Origin: Pseudomonadota bacterium
GTDB taxonomy: Bacteria > Pseudomonadota > Gammaproteobacteria > Steroidobacterales > MnTg04
DNA length: 55,274 nt
Direction: 5' to 3'
Assembly: GCA_022572885.1 (NCBI GenBank)
Contig: JACZVC010000023.1
Span: 1-55,274 of the forward strand
The position numbers and the translations under genes are program-made. Every line of letters starts with the position of its first letter. Position 1 is the first letter of the stretch. Positions 25,417-36,474 of the stretch are shown one piece after another. The notes under the pieces were generated by a model, which had not been told where the DNA came from, made no database searches, and saw only the letters and a program-made list of their open reading frames with translations.

Positions 25417-28400
25417 ATGGCCATCATCCAGTTGCCCGGCGCCACGGCGCTGTCCCGATTCCGGCTTCAAAGACTGCTTGCCCAGCTTAAGGAACAGGTA
25501 CCCGGCGTGCGGGGCGTCGCCACGCGGTATTTGCACTTTGCCGAAACCAGCAAGCCGCTGAACCCGGCGCAGCAAGAGGTCCTGGAGAAAATCCTCAGCT
25601 ATGGGCCCGCGCGCGAGCCGGTCACCGAAACCGGGGTGCACATCCTGGTGCTGCCGCGCACCGGCACGATCTCGCCATGGTGCAGCAAGGCCAGCGATAT
25701 CGCCCACATCTGCGGCCTGGAAAATGTGTTGCGCATCGAAAGAGGCGTCGCCTATTACATCCAGTCCAGGGAGCCGTTGCCGGCGAAGCAGGTCGATGCG
25801 CTGTTGCCGTTTCTCCACGACCGCATGACCGAAAGTATTTTTCGTGATGGCGCCGATGCAACAACCTTGTTTGCTCACCATCGGCCCGCACCGGTCCGCT
25901 CGGTCGACTTGCTGGCAGGCGGCAAGAAAGCCCTGCAACAGGCGGATTCGGATCTCGGCCTGGCGTTGTCCGGCGAGGAAATGGATTATCTGCTCGCGAG
26001 TTTTTTGCAAATTGGGCGCAACCCGACCGATGTCGAACTGATGATGTTCGCACAGGCGAACTCCGAGCACTGCCGGCACAAGATTTTTAACGCCGATTGG
26101 GTCATCGATGGAGAAGCGCAGGAAAAAACGCTGTTCGCGATGATCCGCAATACCCACGCCTGCGCACCCGCCGGCGTGTTGTCCGCCTATCGTGACAATG
26201 CCGCGGTGATCGAAGGCAGCGACGGCACCCGCTGGTACCCGGACCCGCAAAGCCGCATTTATGGCGCCGCCGAGGAAGCGGTCGATATCCTGATGAAGGT
26301 TGAGACCCACAACCACCCGACGGCGATTTCGCCGTTCCCGGGCGCCGCGACCGGTTCCGGCGGGGAAATTCGCGATGAAGGGGCGACCGGGCGCGGTGGC
26401 AAACCGAAGGCCGGGCTGACCGGTTTTTCGGTCTCGCACCTGCGCATCCCGGATATGCCGCAACCCTGGGAAGCCGGTGGCATCGGTAAGCCGGACCGGA
26501 TTGCCTCGGCCCTGGACATCATGCTCGATGGTCCGGTCGGCGGCGCGTCGTTCAACAATGAATTTGGCCGGCCCAATTTGCTGGGTTATTTCCGCACCTT
26601 CGAAATCGCCGAAAGCGATCGGTGCAGCCGCGGTTATCACAAGCCGATCATGGTGGCTGGCGGCATGGGGAATATCCGCCGCGATCACGTGGAAAAATGC
26701 GAGATCATGCCGGGAGCGCAGATTGTGCTGCTTGGCGGACCGGCGATGCTGATCGGCCTGGGCGGGGGCGCGGCATCATCGGTGTCGGCCGGGGAGAGCG
26801 ACTCGGAGCTGGATTTTGCCTCGGTACAACGCGGCAACCCCGAGATGCAGCGCCGCGCCCAGGAGGTGATTGACGCCTGCTGGCAACTGGGCGACGACAA
26901 TCCGATCCTGCTGATCCATGACGTCGGCGCGGGCGGTCTGTCCAATGCCATTCCGGAAGCCATCGATCACAGCGCGCGGGGCGGGCGCGTGCGCCTGCGC
27001 GACATCCCCAATGACGAGCAGGGCATGTCGCCGATGGAAATCTGGTGCAACGAAGCGCAGGAGCGTTACGTGCTGCTGATCGCCGCGGACGATTTGCAGC
27101 GGGTCGAGGAAATTTGCCGGCGCGAGCGTTGCCCGTATGCGGTGGTCGGCGAAATCACCGAACAACGCCAGCTCATCGTCGAAGACAGCGAATTCGGCAA
27201 CCTGCCGGTCGCCATGCCGATGGAGGTGCTGTTTGGAAAAACGCCGAAAATGACCCGCGATGTCAGGCGGCTGCCGGTCAGCGCAACAGATTTCGCTATC
27301 GATAAACTGGATGTCGGCGAGGCGGCGTTCAGGGTCTTGCAGTTTCCGGCCGTCGCGGACAAGACTTTTCTGATCACCATCGGCGATCGTACGGTCGGCG
27401 GGTTGTGCAGCCGGGACCAGATGGTTGGTCCCTGGCAGGTGCCGGTCAGCGATGTCGCGGTGACTTGCACCGATTATTTCGCTTACCGCGGCGAGGCGAT
27501 GTCCATGGGCGAACGTACGCCACTGGCCTTGCTCGATGGTCCGGCGTCGGGACGCATGGCCGTCGGCGAAGCGCTGACCAACCTGATGCTGGCGGATGTG
27601 GAGGCGATCGCCGATGTGCGCTTGTCGGCGAACTGGATGGTGGCTTCCGGCCAGCCCGGCGAGGACGCAAGGCTCTATGACACGGTGCGTGCGCTGGGAG
27701 AAGAGCTTTGCCCGGCGCTCGGGATCTCGATCCCGGTCGGCAAGGATTCGATGTCGATGAAAACCACGTGGACAGACGCCGATGGCGACAAGGCGGTGGT
27801 TGCGCCGCTGTCGTTGATCGTGTCCGCTTTTGCGCCGGTACGCGATGTACGTTGCACGCTAACGCCGCAGATCAGGACCGCTGCGGGCGATAGCCGTCTG
27901 CTGTTGATCGACCTGGGGGCAGGGAGCAACCGGCTGGGGGGGTCGGTGCTGGCGCAGGTCTACGGTGAGCTCGGTGCGCAGCCTCCCGACCTCGACGATC
28001 CGGCGGCGCTGGCCGGATTGTTTTCGGCGATGAGCGAGCTAAGAGCGCAGGGCCTGCTGCTGGCCGCCCACGACCGTTCCGATGGCGGGCTGCTGGCGAC
28101 GGTTTGCGAAATGGCCTTTGCCGGGCGCAGCGGCATGCGCATCGCGCTTGACGATCTGGATGCCGACCCGGCGGCGGCGTTGTTTAGCGAAGAGCTTGGC
28201 ATGTTGTTGCAGGTGACGGCTGGCAATCTTTCTGCGGTAAGCGCGGTCCTGAAAAAACATGGGCTGAAAAAACTTGTGCACGACATTGGCCAGCCGACGG
28301 ACGATGGCCGCATCGTGTTCGAATACGCCGGCGTCGAGTACCTGGCCGACGACCGGGTCAACCTGCACCGCGCCTGGTCCGAGACCACCTTTCGCATGCA

Positions 28401-29304
28401 AAGCCTCAGGGACAATCCTGAATGCGCGCTCGAAGAATACGACCGCCTGCTCGATACAGCGGACCCGGGTCTGAAAGTCGTTACGACTTTCGATATCGAG
28501 GAAGACATCGCGGCGCCGTATCTGAATCTTTCCGCCAAACCGAAAGTCGCGATCCTCAGGGAGCAGGGTGTCAATTCCCATGTCGAGATGGCCGTTTTTT
28601 TTGCCCGCGCCGGCTTCGACGCGATCGATGTGCACATGTCGGAAGTACTCGCCGGTGCGGTCGAGCTAAGCGATTTTCGCGGCCTGGTGGCGTGCGGCGG
28701 ATTCTCTTATGGCGATGTGCTTGGCGCCGGCGAGGGTTGGGCGAAATCGATCCTGTTCAATTCCCGGGCGCGCGATCAGTTCGCGGCGTTTTTTCACGAT
28801 CCCGACAGTTTTTCGCTGGGCGTTTGCAATGGTTGCCAGATGATGGCGAATCTGAAACCGTTGATCCCGGGTGCGGAACACTGGCCGCACTTCGTACGCA
28901 ATCGTTCGGAGCAGTTTGAAGCGCGCCTGTGCAGCGTCGAAGTGATGGCAACGCCATCGCTGTTTTTTGCCGGCATGCAAGGATCGATGTTGCCGGTCGC
29001 GAGTTCGCACGGCGAGGGCCTGGCCGAGTTTGCCTCGACCGAAGACCTGGCCGCCTGTGCGCCGCAGACGGCGCTGCGCTTTGTCGATTCCTATGGCGAG
29101 CCAAGCGAAATATACCCGCACAACCCGAATGGTTCGCCGCACGGCATCGCCGGGCTGTGCAACAGCGATGGCCGCATCACCATTAGCATGCCGCACCCCG
29201 AGCGGGTCAGCCGCACGGTCCAGCATTCCTGGGCGCCGGAGTACTGGGGCGAGGACGGGCCCTGGATGCGCATGTATCGCAACGCCAGAAAATGGGTAGA
29301 CTGA
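25417..29304 (+). CDS. purL: Phosphoribosylformylglycinamidine synthase (single-chain PurL)
   Basis: 1295 aa, the usual length of the large gammaproteobacterial enzyme, which converts FGAR, glutamine and ATP to FGAM in the fourth step of purine synthesis. Order of domains: N-terminal PurS-like region (to ~150), linker (~170-220 with [22 protein letters not shown]), two FGAM synthetase halves ([20 protein letters not shown] in the first; [11 protein letters not shown]-like [12 protein letters not shown] in the second), and a C-terminal class I glutaminase (~1035-1295). The glutaminase triad is visible in GVCNGCQMM (Cys), and MPHPERV (His, Glu). It begins 99 bases after the hydrolase. No PurR site was identified. 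Confidence 0.97.
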   Translation: MAIIQLPGATALSRFRLQRLLAQLKEQVPGVRGVATRYLHFAETSKPLNPAQQEVLEKILSYGPAREPVTETGVHILVLPRTGTISPWCSKASDIAHICGLENVLRIERGVAYYIQSREPLPAKQVDALLPFLHDRMTESIFRDGADATTLFAHHRPAPVRSVDLLAGGKKALQQADSDLGLALSGEEMDYLLASFLQIGRNPTDVELMMFAQANSEHCRHKIFNADWVIDGEAQEKTLFAMIRNTHACAPAGVLSAYRDNAAVIEGSDGTRWYPDPQSRIYGAAEEAVDILMKVETHNHPTAISPFPGAATGSGGEIRDEGATGRGGKPKAGLTGFSVSHLRIPDMPQPWEAGGIGKPDRIASALDIMLDGPVGGASFNNEFGRPNLLGYFRTFEIAESDRCSRGYHKPIMVAGGMGNIRRDHVEKCEIMPGAQIVLLGGPAMLIGLGGGAASSVSAGESDSELDFASVQRGNPEMQRRAQEVIDACWQLGDDNPILLIHDVGAGGLSNAIPEAIDHSARGGRVRLRDIPNDEQGMSPMEIWCNEAQERYVLLIAADDLQRVEEICRRERCPYAVVGEITEQRQLIVEDSEFGNLPVAMPMEVLFGKTPKMTRDVRRLPVSATDFAIDKLDVGEAAFRVLQFPAVADKTFLITIGDRTVGGLCSRDQMVGPWQVPVSDVAVTCTDYFAYRGEAMSMGERTPLALLDGPASGRMAVGEALTNLMLADVEAIADVRLSANWMVASGQPGEDARLYDTVRALGEELCPALGISIPVGKDSMSMKTTWTDADGDKAVVAPLSLIVSAFAPVRDVRCTLTPQIRTAAGDSRLLLIDLGAGSNRLGGSVLAQVYGELGAQPPDLDDPAALAGLFSAMSELRAQGLLLAAHDRSDGGLLATVCEMAFAGRSGMRIALDDLDADPAAALFSEELGMLLQVTAGNLSAVSAVLKKHGLKKLVHDIGQPTDDGRIVFEYAGVEYLADDRVNLHRAWSETTFRMQSLRDNPECALEEYDRLLDTADPGLKVVTTFDIEEDIAAPYLNLSAKPKVAILREQGVNSHVEMAVFFARAGFDAIDVHMSEVLAGAVELSDFRGLVACGGFSYGDVLGAGEGWAKSILFNSRARDQFAAFFHDPDSFSLGVCNGCQMMANLKPLIPGAEHWPHFVRNRSEQFEARLCSVEVMATPSLFFAGMQGSMLPVASSHGEGLAEFASTEDLAACAPQTALRFVDSYGEPSEIYPHNPNGSPHGIAGLCNSDGRITISMPHPERVSRTVQHSWAPEYWGEDGPWMRMYRNARKWVD

Positions 29305-29352
29305 AGCTGGCAAATTCTCGCATAACAAGATCTGATTATCGGCAGGTGTCCC

Positions 29353-31035
29353 ATGGGTGAGACAAAATCATTTACGCGTTTTCGCGATGTCGAGTTGCAC
29401 GCGCCGACCGGGCCGGAGAAAAGTTGCAAGGGGTGGGTGCAGGAAGCGGCGTTGCGCATGCTGTACAACAACCTCGATCCGGCGGTCGCCGAAAATCCGC
29501 ACGAGCTGGTCGTCTATGGCGGTATCGGGCGTGCCGCGAGGAACTGGGAATGCTTCGATGCGATCGTCGAAACCCTGCGGCGACTCGAAAACGACGAGAC
29601 GCTGCTGATCCAGTCGGGCAAGCCAGTCGGTGTATTCAAGACCAGCGAAAGCGCGCCCCGGGTCCTGATCGCCAATGCCAACCTGGTGGGCGAGTGGGCC
29701 AACTGGGACCATTTTTTCGAGCTCGACAAGAAAGGCCTGATGATGTTCGGCCAGATGACCGCCGGCTCATGGATATACATCGGCTCCCAAGGCATCGTGC
29801 AAGGCACTTACGCGACCTTCGTCGAAGCGGTGCGCCAGCATTATGGCGGTAACGCCAAGGGGCGCTGGTTGTTGACCGGCGGCCTGGGTGGGATGGGCGG
29901 CGCGCAGCCGCTGGCCGCGGTTTTCGCCGGGGTTTGTTGCCTCGCCGTCGAAGTGGACGCCGAGCGCATCCGGAAACGTCTGGATAGCGGTTATCTCGAT
30001 CACCGGGCCGACACGCTGGAACAAGCAATCGGCATGATCAAACAGGCGGTTGCCGACGATGAAGTGATCTCGGTCGGGCTGCTGGGCAACGCCGCGGATG
30101 TTTTTCCGCAGATCCTCGCCGGCGAGGATCTGCCCGACCTGGTTACCGACCAGACCTCGGCCCACGACCCGCTCAATGGCTACATCCCGCAGGGATATGA
30201 TCTCGAAGCAGCGGCACAGTTACGCACCGGCGATCCGCAGGAATATGTTCGCCTGGCCAAGGATTCGATGGCGGTGCAAGTGCGCGCGATGCTCGGTTTC
30301 CATGAAAAGGGCATCCCGACCTTCGATTACGGCAACAATATTCGCGCGATGGCGCGCGATGCCGGGGTCGAAAACGCCTTCGATTTCAAAGGCTTCGTCC
30401 CGTTGTATGTACGGCCGTTGTTCTGCGAGGGCATGGGCCCGTTCCGCTGGGCGGCGCTGTCCGGCGACCCGGAGGACATCTACAAGACCGATGCAAAAGC
30501 CAGGGAGTTGTTCCCCGACAAGAAAGAGTTGCACCAGTGGCTCGATCACGCGCGCGCACGTATCCAGTTCCAGGGTTTGCCGTCCCGGATTTGCTGGCTG
30601 GGTTACCGGGAACGGCACAAACTCGGGCTGGCGATCAACGCAATGGTGCGCAACGGTGAGTTGCAGGCGCCGATCGTCATCGGCCGCGATCATCTCGATG
30701 CCGGGTCGGTCGCCTCGCCAAACCGCGAGACCGAGGGCATGCTGGATGGCTCCGACGCGGTCGCCGACTGGCCCGTGCTAAACGCCTTGCTGAACACCGC
30801 GAGCGGCGCTTCATGGGTCAGTTTCCATCACGGCGGTGGTGTGGGCATGGGCTACGCGTTGCATGCGGGTGTCGTAATCGTCGCCGATGGCAGCGAAAGG
30901 GCCGAAAAAGCGTTGGCGCGAGTGCTGGTCAATGACCCGGGGACCGGTGTCATGCGCCACGCCGACGCCGGTTATGAAAAAGCGATCGAAGTCGCCAGAC
31001 AGCGAGGTCTCGATATGCCGATGATCGATAGCTGA
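29353..31035 (+). CDS. hutU: Urocanate hydratase
   Basis: 560 aa, cytoplasmic, NAD-dependent. It hydrates urocanate to imidazolone propionate, the second step of histidine degradation. Family motifs: [72 protein letters not shown], in part, and the NAD-region [18 protein letters not shown], with [18 protein letters not shown] near the end. Length is normal (E. coli lacks it; Pseudomonas protein ~557). It begins 48 bases after purL on the same strand. It is separated from the other hut genes by MAPEG and DUF4145-like genes, so it is a distinct transcription unit. Confidence 0.97.
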   Translation: MGETKSFTRFRDVELHAPTGPEKSCKGWVQEAALRMLYNNLDPAVAENPHELVVYGGIGRAARNWECFDAIVETLRRLENDETLLIQSGKPVGVFKTSESAPRVLIANANLVGEWANWDHFFELDKKGLMMFGQMTAGSWIYIGSQGIVQGTYATFVEAVRQHYGGNAKGRWLLTGGLGGMGGAQPLAAVFAGVCCLAVEVDAERIRKRLDSGYLDHRADTLEQAIGMIKQAVADDEVISVGLLGNAADVFPQILAGEDLPDLVTDQTSAHDPLNGYIPQGYDLEAAAQLRTGDPQEYVRLAKDSMAVQVRAMLGFHEKGIPTFDYGNNIRAMARDAGVENAFDFKGFVPLYVRPLFCEGMGPFRWAALSGDPEDIYKTDAKARELFPDKKELHQWLDHARARIQFQGLPSRICWLGYRERHKLGLAINAMVRNGELQAPIVIGRDHLDAGSVASPNRETEGMLDGSDAVADWPVLNALLNTASGASWVSFHHGGGVGMGYALHAGVVIVADGSERAEKALARVLVNDPGTGVMRHADAGYEKAIEVARQRGLDMPMIDS

Positions 31036-31053
31036 TTGGTTTAGGAGCAGAGG

Positions 31054-31470
31054 ATGGACCAGCAACAAATTTTTGAACCGGTGGTGGCGTTGGTTTTTCT
31101 GACCCTGCTGGTCTGGGCATTCATGTATTACAAGCGCCTGGGGTTCATACGAAAACAGAAACTCGATCCGGAAGCACTGAAAAGCAAGGCTGAAGGCGAG
31201 AAAGTTCTGGCGCCGGTGGCCGGCCCATCCGACAATCTGAAAAATTTGTTTGAGATGCCGGTGCTTTTTTACCTGCTCTGCGTTGTGCTTTTTTTACTGG
31301 GCAGGGTTGATGGGATGTTTTTGACACTCGCCTGGACCTATGTCGGGCTACGAACGATGCACAGCCTGATCCAATCGACCTATAACCGGATTGTTCACCG
31401 TTTCAGTGTATACACGGTGAGTATGTTCGTGTTGATCTGGATGTGGCTGAGGTTTGTGGTCACAGGCTAA
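31054..31470 (+). CDS. MAPEG family membrane protein
   Basis: 138 aa with about four transmembrane helices (~8-26, ~69-85, ~88-104, ~115-134). It starts 18 bases after hutU with AGGAG upstream. The segment NLFEMPVLFYLLCVVLFLLG and the ending STYNRIVHRFSVYTVSMFVL match the MAPEG (membrane-associated eicosanoid/glutathione metabolism) superfamily, bacterial members of which are of largely unknown function. It may be cotranscribed with hutU. Substrate or partner is not apparent. Confidence 0.85.
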   Translation: MDQQQIFEPVVALVFLTLLVWAFMYYKRLGFIRKQKLDPEALKSKAEGEKVLAPVAGPSDNLKNLFEMPVLFYLLCVVLFLLGRVDGMFLTLAWTYVGLRTMHSLIQSTYNRIVHRFSVYTVSMFVLIWMWLRFVVTG

Positions 31471-31478
31471 CTTCGCGC

Positions 31479-32240
31479 TCAGGTTTCTTGTTGCGGCAGG
31501 ACAACCGTGTCTGTTTCCTTGTCATCGTCCGTATCGCTTTCTTCATCGCCGGCAATAAAAAACTGACGCATCATGACCGCCTGTTGCAGTTTTCCCTTGC
31601 GCACATAGGCCTGGTAAAGCAGGTCTTTCATCAGTTCCATCAGCACCGCCGCCTCGGTCGCCCGAATCAGGCGAATTTTCGTATCGGTATCGAAAACGAT
31701 ATTCTTTGACAACACGAAAGTGCTTTCGTCTATATCCGCCATGTCGCGGGCCTCGGTAAACTGGTCGAACAGGTGCAGGCGCGCCATGCTGCCCAGGTCG
31801 GCAAAAACAGCCTGTGCCGTTTTCTGACACATGACCGCGAACGCAGTAAAACAATTGCTCGAATAACAGGTCAGCGCTTCGCGGAACAGTTCCTCGATTT
31901 CTTCGGGCAGGTAGTTGTAACTGAATTTTTCCCGCGGCCGCTCGATCTCGATGTAGTGAGACGACAGGCTGACATAATCGGCGTGATAACTCTTGACCGC
32001 GTGTTTGAGAAACACCGGTGAGTTGCAGGAATCGCAACGATAGACCAGGCCGACCTGGCTGGGTTTGAAGCGCAGCAGTTTTTTGAAATCCGGCGTCGAA
32101 ATCGGCGTGATATGGGAGAGGACGTCGCAATGCGGGCATTTCACCGCGAGGTGTTGCTCACGGCTGTTATGCAGCGATCCATCCTGGTTGATTTCAATGC
32201 TCACATCTTTGTCCCGAGGCTCTTGGTATCTGTTGCTCAC
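31479..32240 (-). CDS. Zinc-ribbon protein with DUF4145-like domain
   Basis: 253 aa. Two CxxC pairs, KCPHCDVLSHI (~34-44) and YRCDSCNSPV (~67-76), make a likely zinc ribbon. The central part LPEEIEELFREALTCYSSNCF and AFAVMCQKTAQAVFADLGSM, in part, recalls DUF4145 proteins, helical domains found in some restriction and defence-related genes. The C-terminal 30 residues are acidic (DEESDTDDDKETD). It is convergent with the MAPEG gene (8 bases apart) and divergent from nothing close. The family assignment is by pattern and is tentative; no nuclease motif is visible. It lies within the hut region without an obvious link to histidine metabolism. Confidence 0.65.
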   Translation of the reverse strand: MSNRYQEPRDKDVSIEINQDGSLHNSREQHLAVKCPHCDVLSHITPISTPDFKKLLRFKPSQVGLVYRCDSCNSPVFLKHAVKSYHADYVSLSSHYIEIERPREKFSYNYLPEEIEELFREALTCYSSNCFTAFAVMCQKTAQAVFADLGSMARLHLFDQFTEARDMADIDESTFVLSKNIVFDTDTKIRLIRATEAAVLMELMKDLLYQAYVRKGKLQQAVMMRQFFIAGDEESDTDDDKETDTVVLPQQET

Positions 32241-32373
32241 GGCCTTTGAGGGTGCGCTTTCGCGTTTCTCGTTTTGCGGGCAGTCTATCCCATCAAGGCC
32301 GGCGGGGCATCTTTCCAGATTAAGTTAAATGGTTTCCAATCATTGGCTTACGTCGGATATCGCAGTGGGGCCC

Positions 32374-33903
32374 TCAAAAACCAAAGCCATCGTGCCCGGG
32401 CAGTAAGGCGGCGATCTGTCCATCCTGGATGGCCTGCGATACGGCGGCAATGTCCCGGTCGAGCCGGCGGTCCGCCGATAAGGCGGGGACCAGGCCGCGG
32501 ATGAGCGCGTGGACTTTTTCCAGCGCCGCGGTCGTTTTCAGCGGTCGCAACTGATCGAGCGCTGCCGCCGCGACCAGTAACTCGATGGCCAGGATTCCGG
32601 CAAGGTTTTCGGTGATGCCAAGCAGCTTGCGTCCGGCCCAGGTCGCCATGCTGACATGATCTTCCTGACCCGCGGAGGTGGGGATGCTGTCGACGCTCGC
32701 CGGGTGGGCCAGCGTCTTGTTTTCCGATGCCAGGGCGGCGGCCGTCACATGAGCGATCATGAAACCGGATTCCAGCCCGGGCTCGCTGGTCAGGAACATG
32801 CTCAGATCCGGGTTGACGTTGCGTAACAGCAGGTCGATGCGGCGTTCACTGATGGTGCCGGCCTCGGTCAGCGCGATCGCCATGAAATCGCTGACCATGC
32901 CGATCGGCTCGGCGTGGAAATTTCCGCCGGAGATGACCTCGTCGTCACAAATCAATGGATTGTCGGAAACGCTGTTGCATTCGGCCGCCAGGGTTTGCGT
33001 CGCATGCTTTAGCGTATCGGCCACGGCGCCCATGACTTGCGGCATGCAGCGAATCGAGTAGGGATCTTGTACGCGATCGCAATCGGCGTGGCTGGCGTTG
33101 ATTTCACTGTCGCCGAGCAGGCTGCGAATGGCGCTCGCGACGCGTTGCTGGCCGTCCAGGTTTCGCGCCGCATGGATGCGTTCATCGAACGGGCAATGAC
33201 TCCCCGCCAGCGCCTCGACGGCGAGCGCGCCACCGACTATCGATGTTTTTAGCAGCCGGTCGGCGCGGAACAGACCTTCCATCGCCAGTGCCGCGCTGAC
33301 CTGTGTGCCGTTGAGCAAGGCCAGACCTTCCTTGGCCTGTAGCGTTACCGGTTGACACCCGGCTGCCGCCAGCACGGCCGGGCCTTCGAGCAGGCGGCCG
33401 TCTTGGCTGGCTTCGCCCTCGCCGATCAGTGCCAGCGCCAGGTGCGCCAGCGGCGCGAGGTCGCCGGATGCGCCGACCGAACCTTGCGCCGGTATCAGCG
33501 GCAGGATGTCGGCGTTGAGCAGCGCGAGCAGGGTATCGACGACTTGGTCGCGGATACCCGAAAAGCCGATCGCGAGACTATTGGCCTTCAACAACATGAT
33601 GCGGCGGACGATGTTGTCCGGCAGCGGCTCGCCGGTGCCCGCGCAATGACTGCGCACCAGGTTGTATTGCAATGCCGTGGTTTGCTCGGCGGAGATTTGC
33701 TTGTTCGCAAATGCGCCAAAGCCAGTGTTGATCCCATAACAGACTTTGCCGCTGGCGAGGACTTCATTGACCGTGGCGACGCTCTTGGCCATCCGTTCAC
33801 GCGCCGCATCGGCGAGCTTGCATTCGGTTTTCCGCGACCGGAAATCGGCAAGCTGCTGCAGCGTCAGCGACCGACCATCGAGAATGAGTTGCCCCTTAGC
33901 CAT
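32374..33903 (-). CDS. hutH: Histidine ammonia-lyase
   Basis: 509 aa, cytoplasmic homotetramer that removes ammonia from histidine to give urocanate. The MIO prosthetic group forms from the Ala-Ser-Gly in GSVGASGDLAPLAHLALALI (Ala/Ser/Gly at ~143-145), clearly present. Other hallmarks are CYGINTGFGAFANKQI near the N-terminus and DNPLICDDEVISGGNFHAEPIG, in part. Start ATG 33903 gives MAKGQLILDGRSL. Its start lies 4 bases after the hutI stop on the same strand, making a hutI-hutH operon read leftwards. With hutU, hutI, hutF and hutG in the window the pathway is complete. Confidence 0.97.
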   Translation of the reverse strand: MAKGQLILDGRSLTLQQLADFRSRKTECKLADAARERMAKSVATVNEVLASGKVCYGINTGFGAFANKQISAEQTTALQYNLVRSHCAGTGEPLPDNIVRRIMLLKANSLAIGFSGIRDQVVDTLLALLNADILPLIPAQGSVGASGDLAPLAHLALALIGEGEASQDGRLLEGPAVLAAAGCQPVTLQAKEGLALLNGTQVSAALAMEGLFRADRLLKTSIVGGALAVEALAGSHCPFDERIHAARNLDGQQRVASAIRSLLGDSEINASHADCDRVQDPYSIRCMPQVMGAVADTLKHATQTLAAECNSVSDNPLICDDEVISGGNFHAEPIGMVSDFMAIALTEAGTISERRIDLLLRNVNPDLSMFLTSEPGLESGFMIAHVTAAALASENKTLAHPASVDSIPTSAGQEDHVSMATWAGRKLLGITENLAGILAIELLVAAAALDQLRPLKTTAALEKVHALIRGLVPALSADRRLDRDIAAVSQAIQDGQIAALLPGHDGFGF

Positions 33904-33907
33904 GTAC

Positions 33908-35110
33908 CTATCCCTTTGCCATTTGTAGCTGATTCACCCGTTGACCATCCTTATACACCGCCAGCGGGCGCAATCCGCCGAGCTGGTAGCACAATATTTC
34001 GGGTGCGGCGATCTCCCACAGGCAAAAATCCGCGCGCATGCCGACTTCCAGGCTGCCGATTTCTTTATCGAGTCCCAGCGCCTGCGCGGCGTAGCGGGTA
34101 ACCCCGAGCAAGACCTCTTCCGGGGTCAGGCCAAACAAGGTCGCGGCCATGTGCATACAGGCGAGCAGGCTGTTGATCGGTGACGACCCCGGGTTCAGAT
34201 CGCTGGCCACGGCGATCGGTACCCGGTGTTTTCTCAAGTGCCCGACCGGCGGCAACCGGGTTTCACCGAGGAAATAAAACGCCCCGGGCAACAAGACCGC
34301 GACACTCCCGGCGCTCGCCATCGCCCGCACCCCGTCTTCATCGAGGTGCTCGAGATGATCGCAGGACAACGCACCCAGCTTTGCCGCCCGCCCGCTGGCG
34401 CCCATGTCCGACAACTGTTCGGTGTGCGCGCGCAGCTTCAACCCGTGAGCGCTGGCGGCGGCAAAAAGCCGCTCCATATCGGCGACCGTAAAAGCGATAT
34501 TTTCGACAAATATGTCCACCGCATCGGCCAGCTTTTCCGCCACGGCCGCGGGCAGCATTTCATCGACGACCAGGTCCATATACGATTCATGGCTGTGGTT
34601 GCCGGGTATCGTGTGCGCACCGAGAAAGGTGGAGACGACATCCATCGGCAGCTCCTTGCCGAGCTGGCGGATCACCCGCAGCATTTTTAATTCGTTCGCC
34701 GTATCCAGGCCGTAACCGCTTTTTATCTCGATCGTGGTCACGCCTTCGGCCAGCAATGTGGCAAGACGCGGCCGGGCAACGTCGGCCAATTCTTGTTCGC
34801 TGGCCACCGTCACCGCCCGCACGGTGGTCAGGATGCCGCCACCGCCGCGGGCGATTTCCTGGTAACTGGCGCCGGCGATGCGTGCGGCGTGCTCGTCCGC
34901 ACGGTCGCCGGCGTAAACCGCATGGGTATGACAATCGATGAAGCCGGGCAACAGGCAGGCGTGTTTGGCATCGATGGTCGTGTGTGCCTCAGCCGTTTCG
35001 CCAATGGCCGCGATCCGGCCATCGCTAACCGCCAGGCACGTTTGTGGCGCCGGGCCGGCGTGGCCGCTCATGGGGTACAATCGCGCGTTGTTGATTATCA
35101 GGTCGTACAC
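33908..35110 (-). CDS. hutI: Imidazolonepropionase
   Basis: 400 aa from GTG 35110 (VYDLIINNARLYPM). The frame is open to 35182, but that extension would overlap the divergent hutF start and has no homologous character. Amidohydrolase-superfamily features: PGFIDCHTHAVYAGDR (metal HxH), EIKSGYGLDT, RAHTEQLSDMGAS, and VASDLNPGSSP with the late metal Asp. It opens imidazolone propionate to formimidoylglutamate, the third step. It leads the hutI-hutH operon; only 20 bases separate its start from the hutF start on the other strand, so the two promoters must overlap with coding sequence. Confidence 0.95.
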   Translation of the reverse strand: MYDLIINNARLYPMSGHAGPAPQTCLAVSDGRIAAIGETAEAHTTIDAKHACLLPGFIDCHTHAVYAGDRADEHAARIAGASYQEIARGGGGILTTVRAVTVASEQELADVARPRLATLLAEGVTTIEIKSGYGLDTANELKMLRVIRQLGKELPMDVVSTFLGAHTIPGNHSHESYMDLVVDEMLPAAVAEKLADAVDIFVENIAFTVADMERLFAAASAHGLKLRAHTEQLSDMGASGRAAKLGALSCDHLEHLDEDGVRAMASAGSVAVLLPGAFYFLGETRLPPVGHLRKHRVPIAVASDLNPGSSPINSLLACMHMAATLFGLTPEEVLLGVTRYAAQALGLDKEIGSLEVGMRADFCLWEIAAPEILCYQLGGLRPLAVYKDGQRVNQLQMAKG

Positions 35111-35130
35111 GAATCTCGGGCAGGCTGAAA

Positions 35131-36474
35131 GTGGAAAGAAAGCGGCTGACATTTGACCATATCCTGACCCCGGCCGGAACACTTTCGCGGCAGAGCCTGT
35201 CGATCGGCGAGGATGGCCGAATCAGCGCGATCGAAGATGCCGGCGATCGGCCCAGCGACGGGTTTTTTGCGCTGCCGGGGATGCCAAACGCACACAGCCA
35301 CAGTTTTCAGCGGGCGTTGTGCGGTTATGGCGAAGCGGCGCAGGCTGAAGACGCCGGCAAGGATTCGTTCTGGAGCTGGCGTGAGCACATGTACCGGCTG
35401 GCCGGGAAAATTACCGAGCAGGATCTTTATGTTATCGCCACGCAGGCGTTCGCCGAAATGCTGGCTGCCGGTTTTACATCGGTAGCCGAGTTTCATTACC
35501 TGCACCACCTGGTTGACGGCGCCAGGTCGCCGGCCATGGGTCAGGCGGTCATCGCCGCGGCACAAGACACCGGGATTCGCCTGTTGCTGTTGCCGGTCCT
35601 GTATCGGCATGGCGGTTTTACTGAGCCGCCCGCGGCAGCGCAAAGCCGTTTCGTACACGATGAGATCGACGATTTTTGTCGTCTGCTCGAACAGCTGTCC
35701 GCCGCGCGGCTGGGTTTTGCACCGCATTCGCTGCGCGCCGTGGCGGTCGAGGACCTGGGCGCAATCCTCGATGCGGTGGATTCGGTGCTGGGCGCGGATT
35801 ACCCGGTTCACATCCATATTGCGGAACAAAAGCGCGAAGTGGAAGCGTGCATCGCTCACCACGGCGCGCGACCGCTCGAGGTACTGGCCAGACACGCGGA
35901 GCTGGGGCCGCGCTGGAATCTCGTCCATGGCACGCATTTTTCGCCCGCCGAGCTGGTTCTTGCCAGCGACAGTCGTTGCCAGGTCGTGCTTTGTCCGCTG
36001 ACCGAGGCCAGCCTCGCCGATGGCGTTTTTCCGGCCACCGATTACCAGCGCCTGGGCGGCCGCTGGGCGATCGGTTCGGATAGCAATGCGCGCATCGATC
36101 CGATCGAGGAATTGCGTTTGCTCGAGTACGGGCAACGGCTCAGGGACGGGTTGCGCGCGCGGCTCGCCGACGAACGATCGCTCGGCGCGACGATGTGGCA
36201 GCAAGCCTGCGACGGTGGCGCCGCGGCGCTGGCCATGCCGGTCGGCCGTCTCGAGGCAGGGTTTTTCGCCGACCTTACGGTGCTGGGCAAAACCGGCGTG
36301 CTCAATGGCCCGGCGCCCGAACGGCTGGCAGACGCACTGATCGTCGGCGGCAGCCGCCAGGACGTGGCGGCGGTTTACGTGGGCGGCGAATTGCGCGCGC
36401 GCGATGGCGCAGCGCTTGGCGGTGGCGCAGATCAGAGCCAACAGTACGCGGCAACCGTCGCCCGGCTGCTGTGA
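35131..36474 (+). CDS. hutF: Formimidoylglutamate deiminase
   Basis: 447 aa from GTG 35131 (VERKRLTFDHIL). It belongs to the amidohydrolase superfamily: LPGMPNAHSHSFQRALCGYG (metal-binding HxH), EFHYLHHLVDG, FAPHSLRAV, VHIHIAEQ and IGSDSNARIDPIEELRLLEY, in part, which is typical of HutF. It hydrolyses N-formimidoyl-glutamate to N-formylglutamate and ammonia and marks the Pseudomonas-type five-step pathway instead of the one-step HutG formiminoglutamase. Its last four bases overlap the start of hutG (GTGA), so they are translationally coupled. No separate regulator (hutC) is present in the window. Confidence 0.95.
   Translation: MERKRLTFDHILTPAGTLSRQSLSIGEDGRISAIEDAGDRPSDGFFALPGMPNAHSHSFQRALCGYGEAAQAEDAGKDSFWSWREHMYRLAGKITEQDLYVIATQAFAEMLAAGFTSVAEFHYLHHLVDGARSPAMGQAVIAAAQDTGIRLLLLPVLYRHGGFTEPPAAAQSRFVHDEIDDFCRLLEQLSAARLGFAPHSLRAVAVEDLGAILDAVDSVLGADYPVHIHIAEQKREVEACIAHHGARPLEVLARHAELGPRWNLVHGTHFSPAELVLASDSRCQVVLCPLTEASLADGVFPATDYQRLGGRWAIGSDSNARIDPIEELRLLEYGQRLRDGLRARLADERSLGATMWQQACDGGAAALAMPVGRLEAGFFADLTVLGKTGVLNGPAPERLADALIVGGSRQDVAAVYVGGELRARDGAALGGGADQSQQYAATVARLL

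Noticed and set aside
25393-26688. 431-codon minus-strand frame opposite purL
   Set aside because: Antisense shadow of a conserved gene at high GC; no ribosome site or recognisable domain.
33352-34101. 249-codon plus-strand frame opposite hutH and hutI
   Set aside because: Shadow of two conserved hut genes; Gln/Arg-rich antisense composition.
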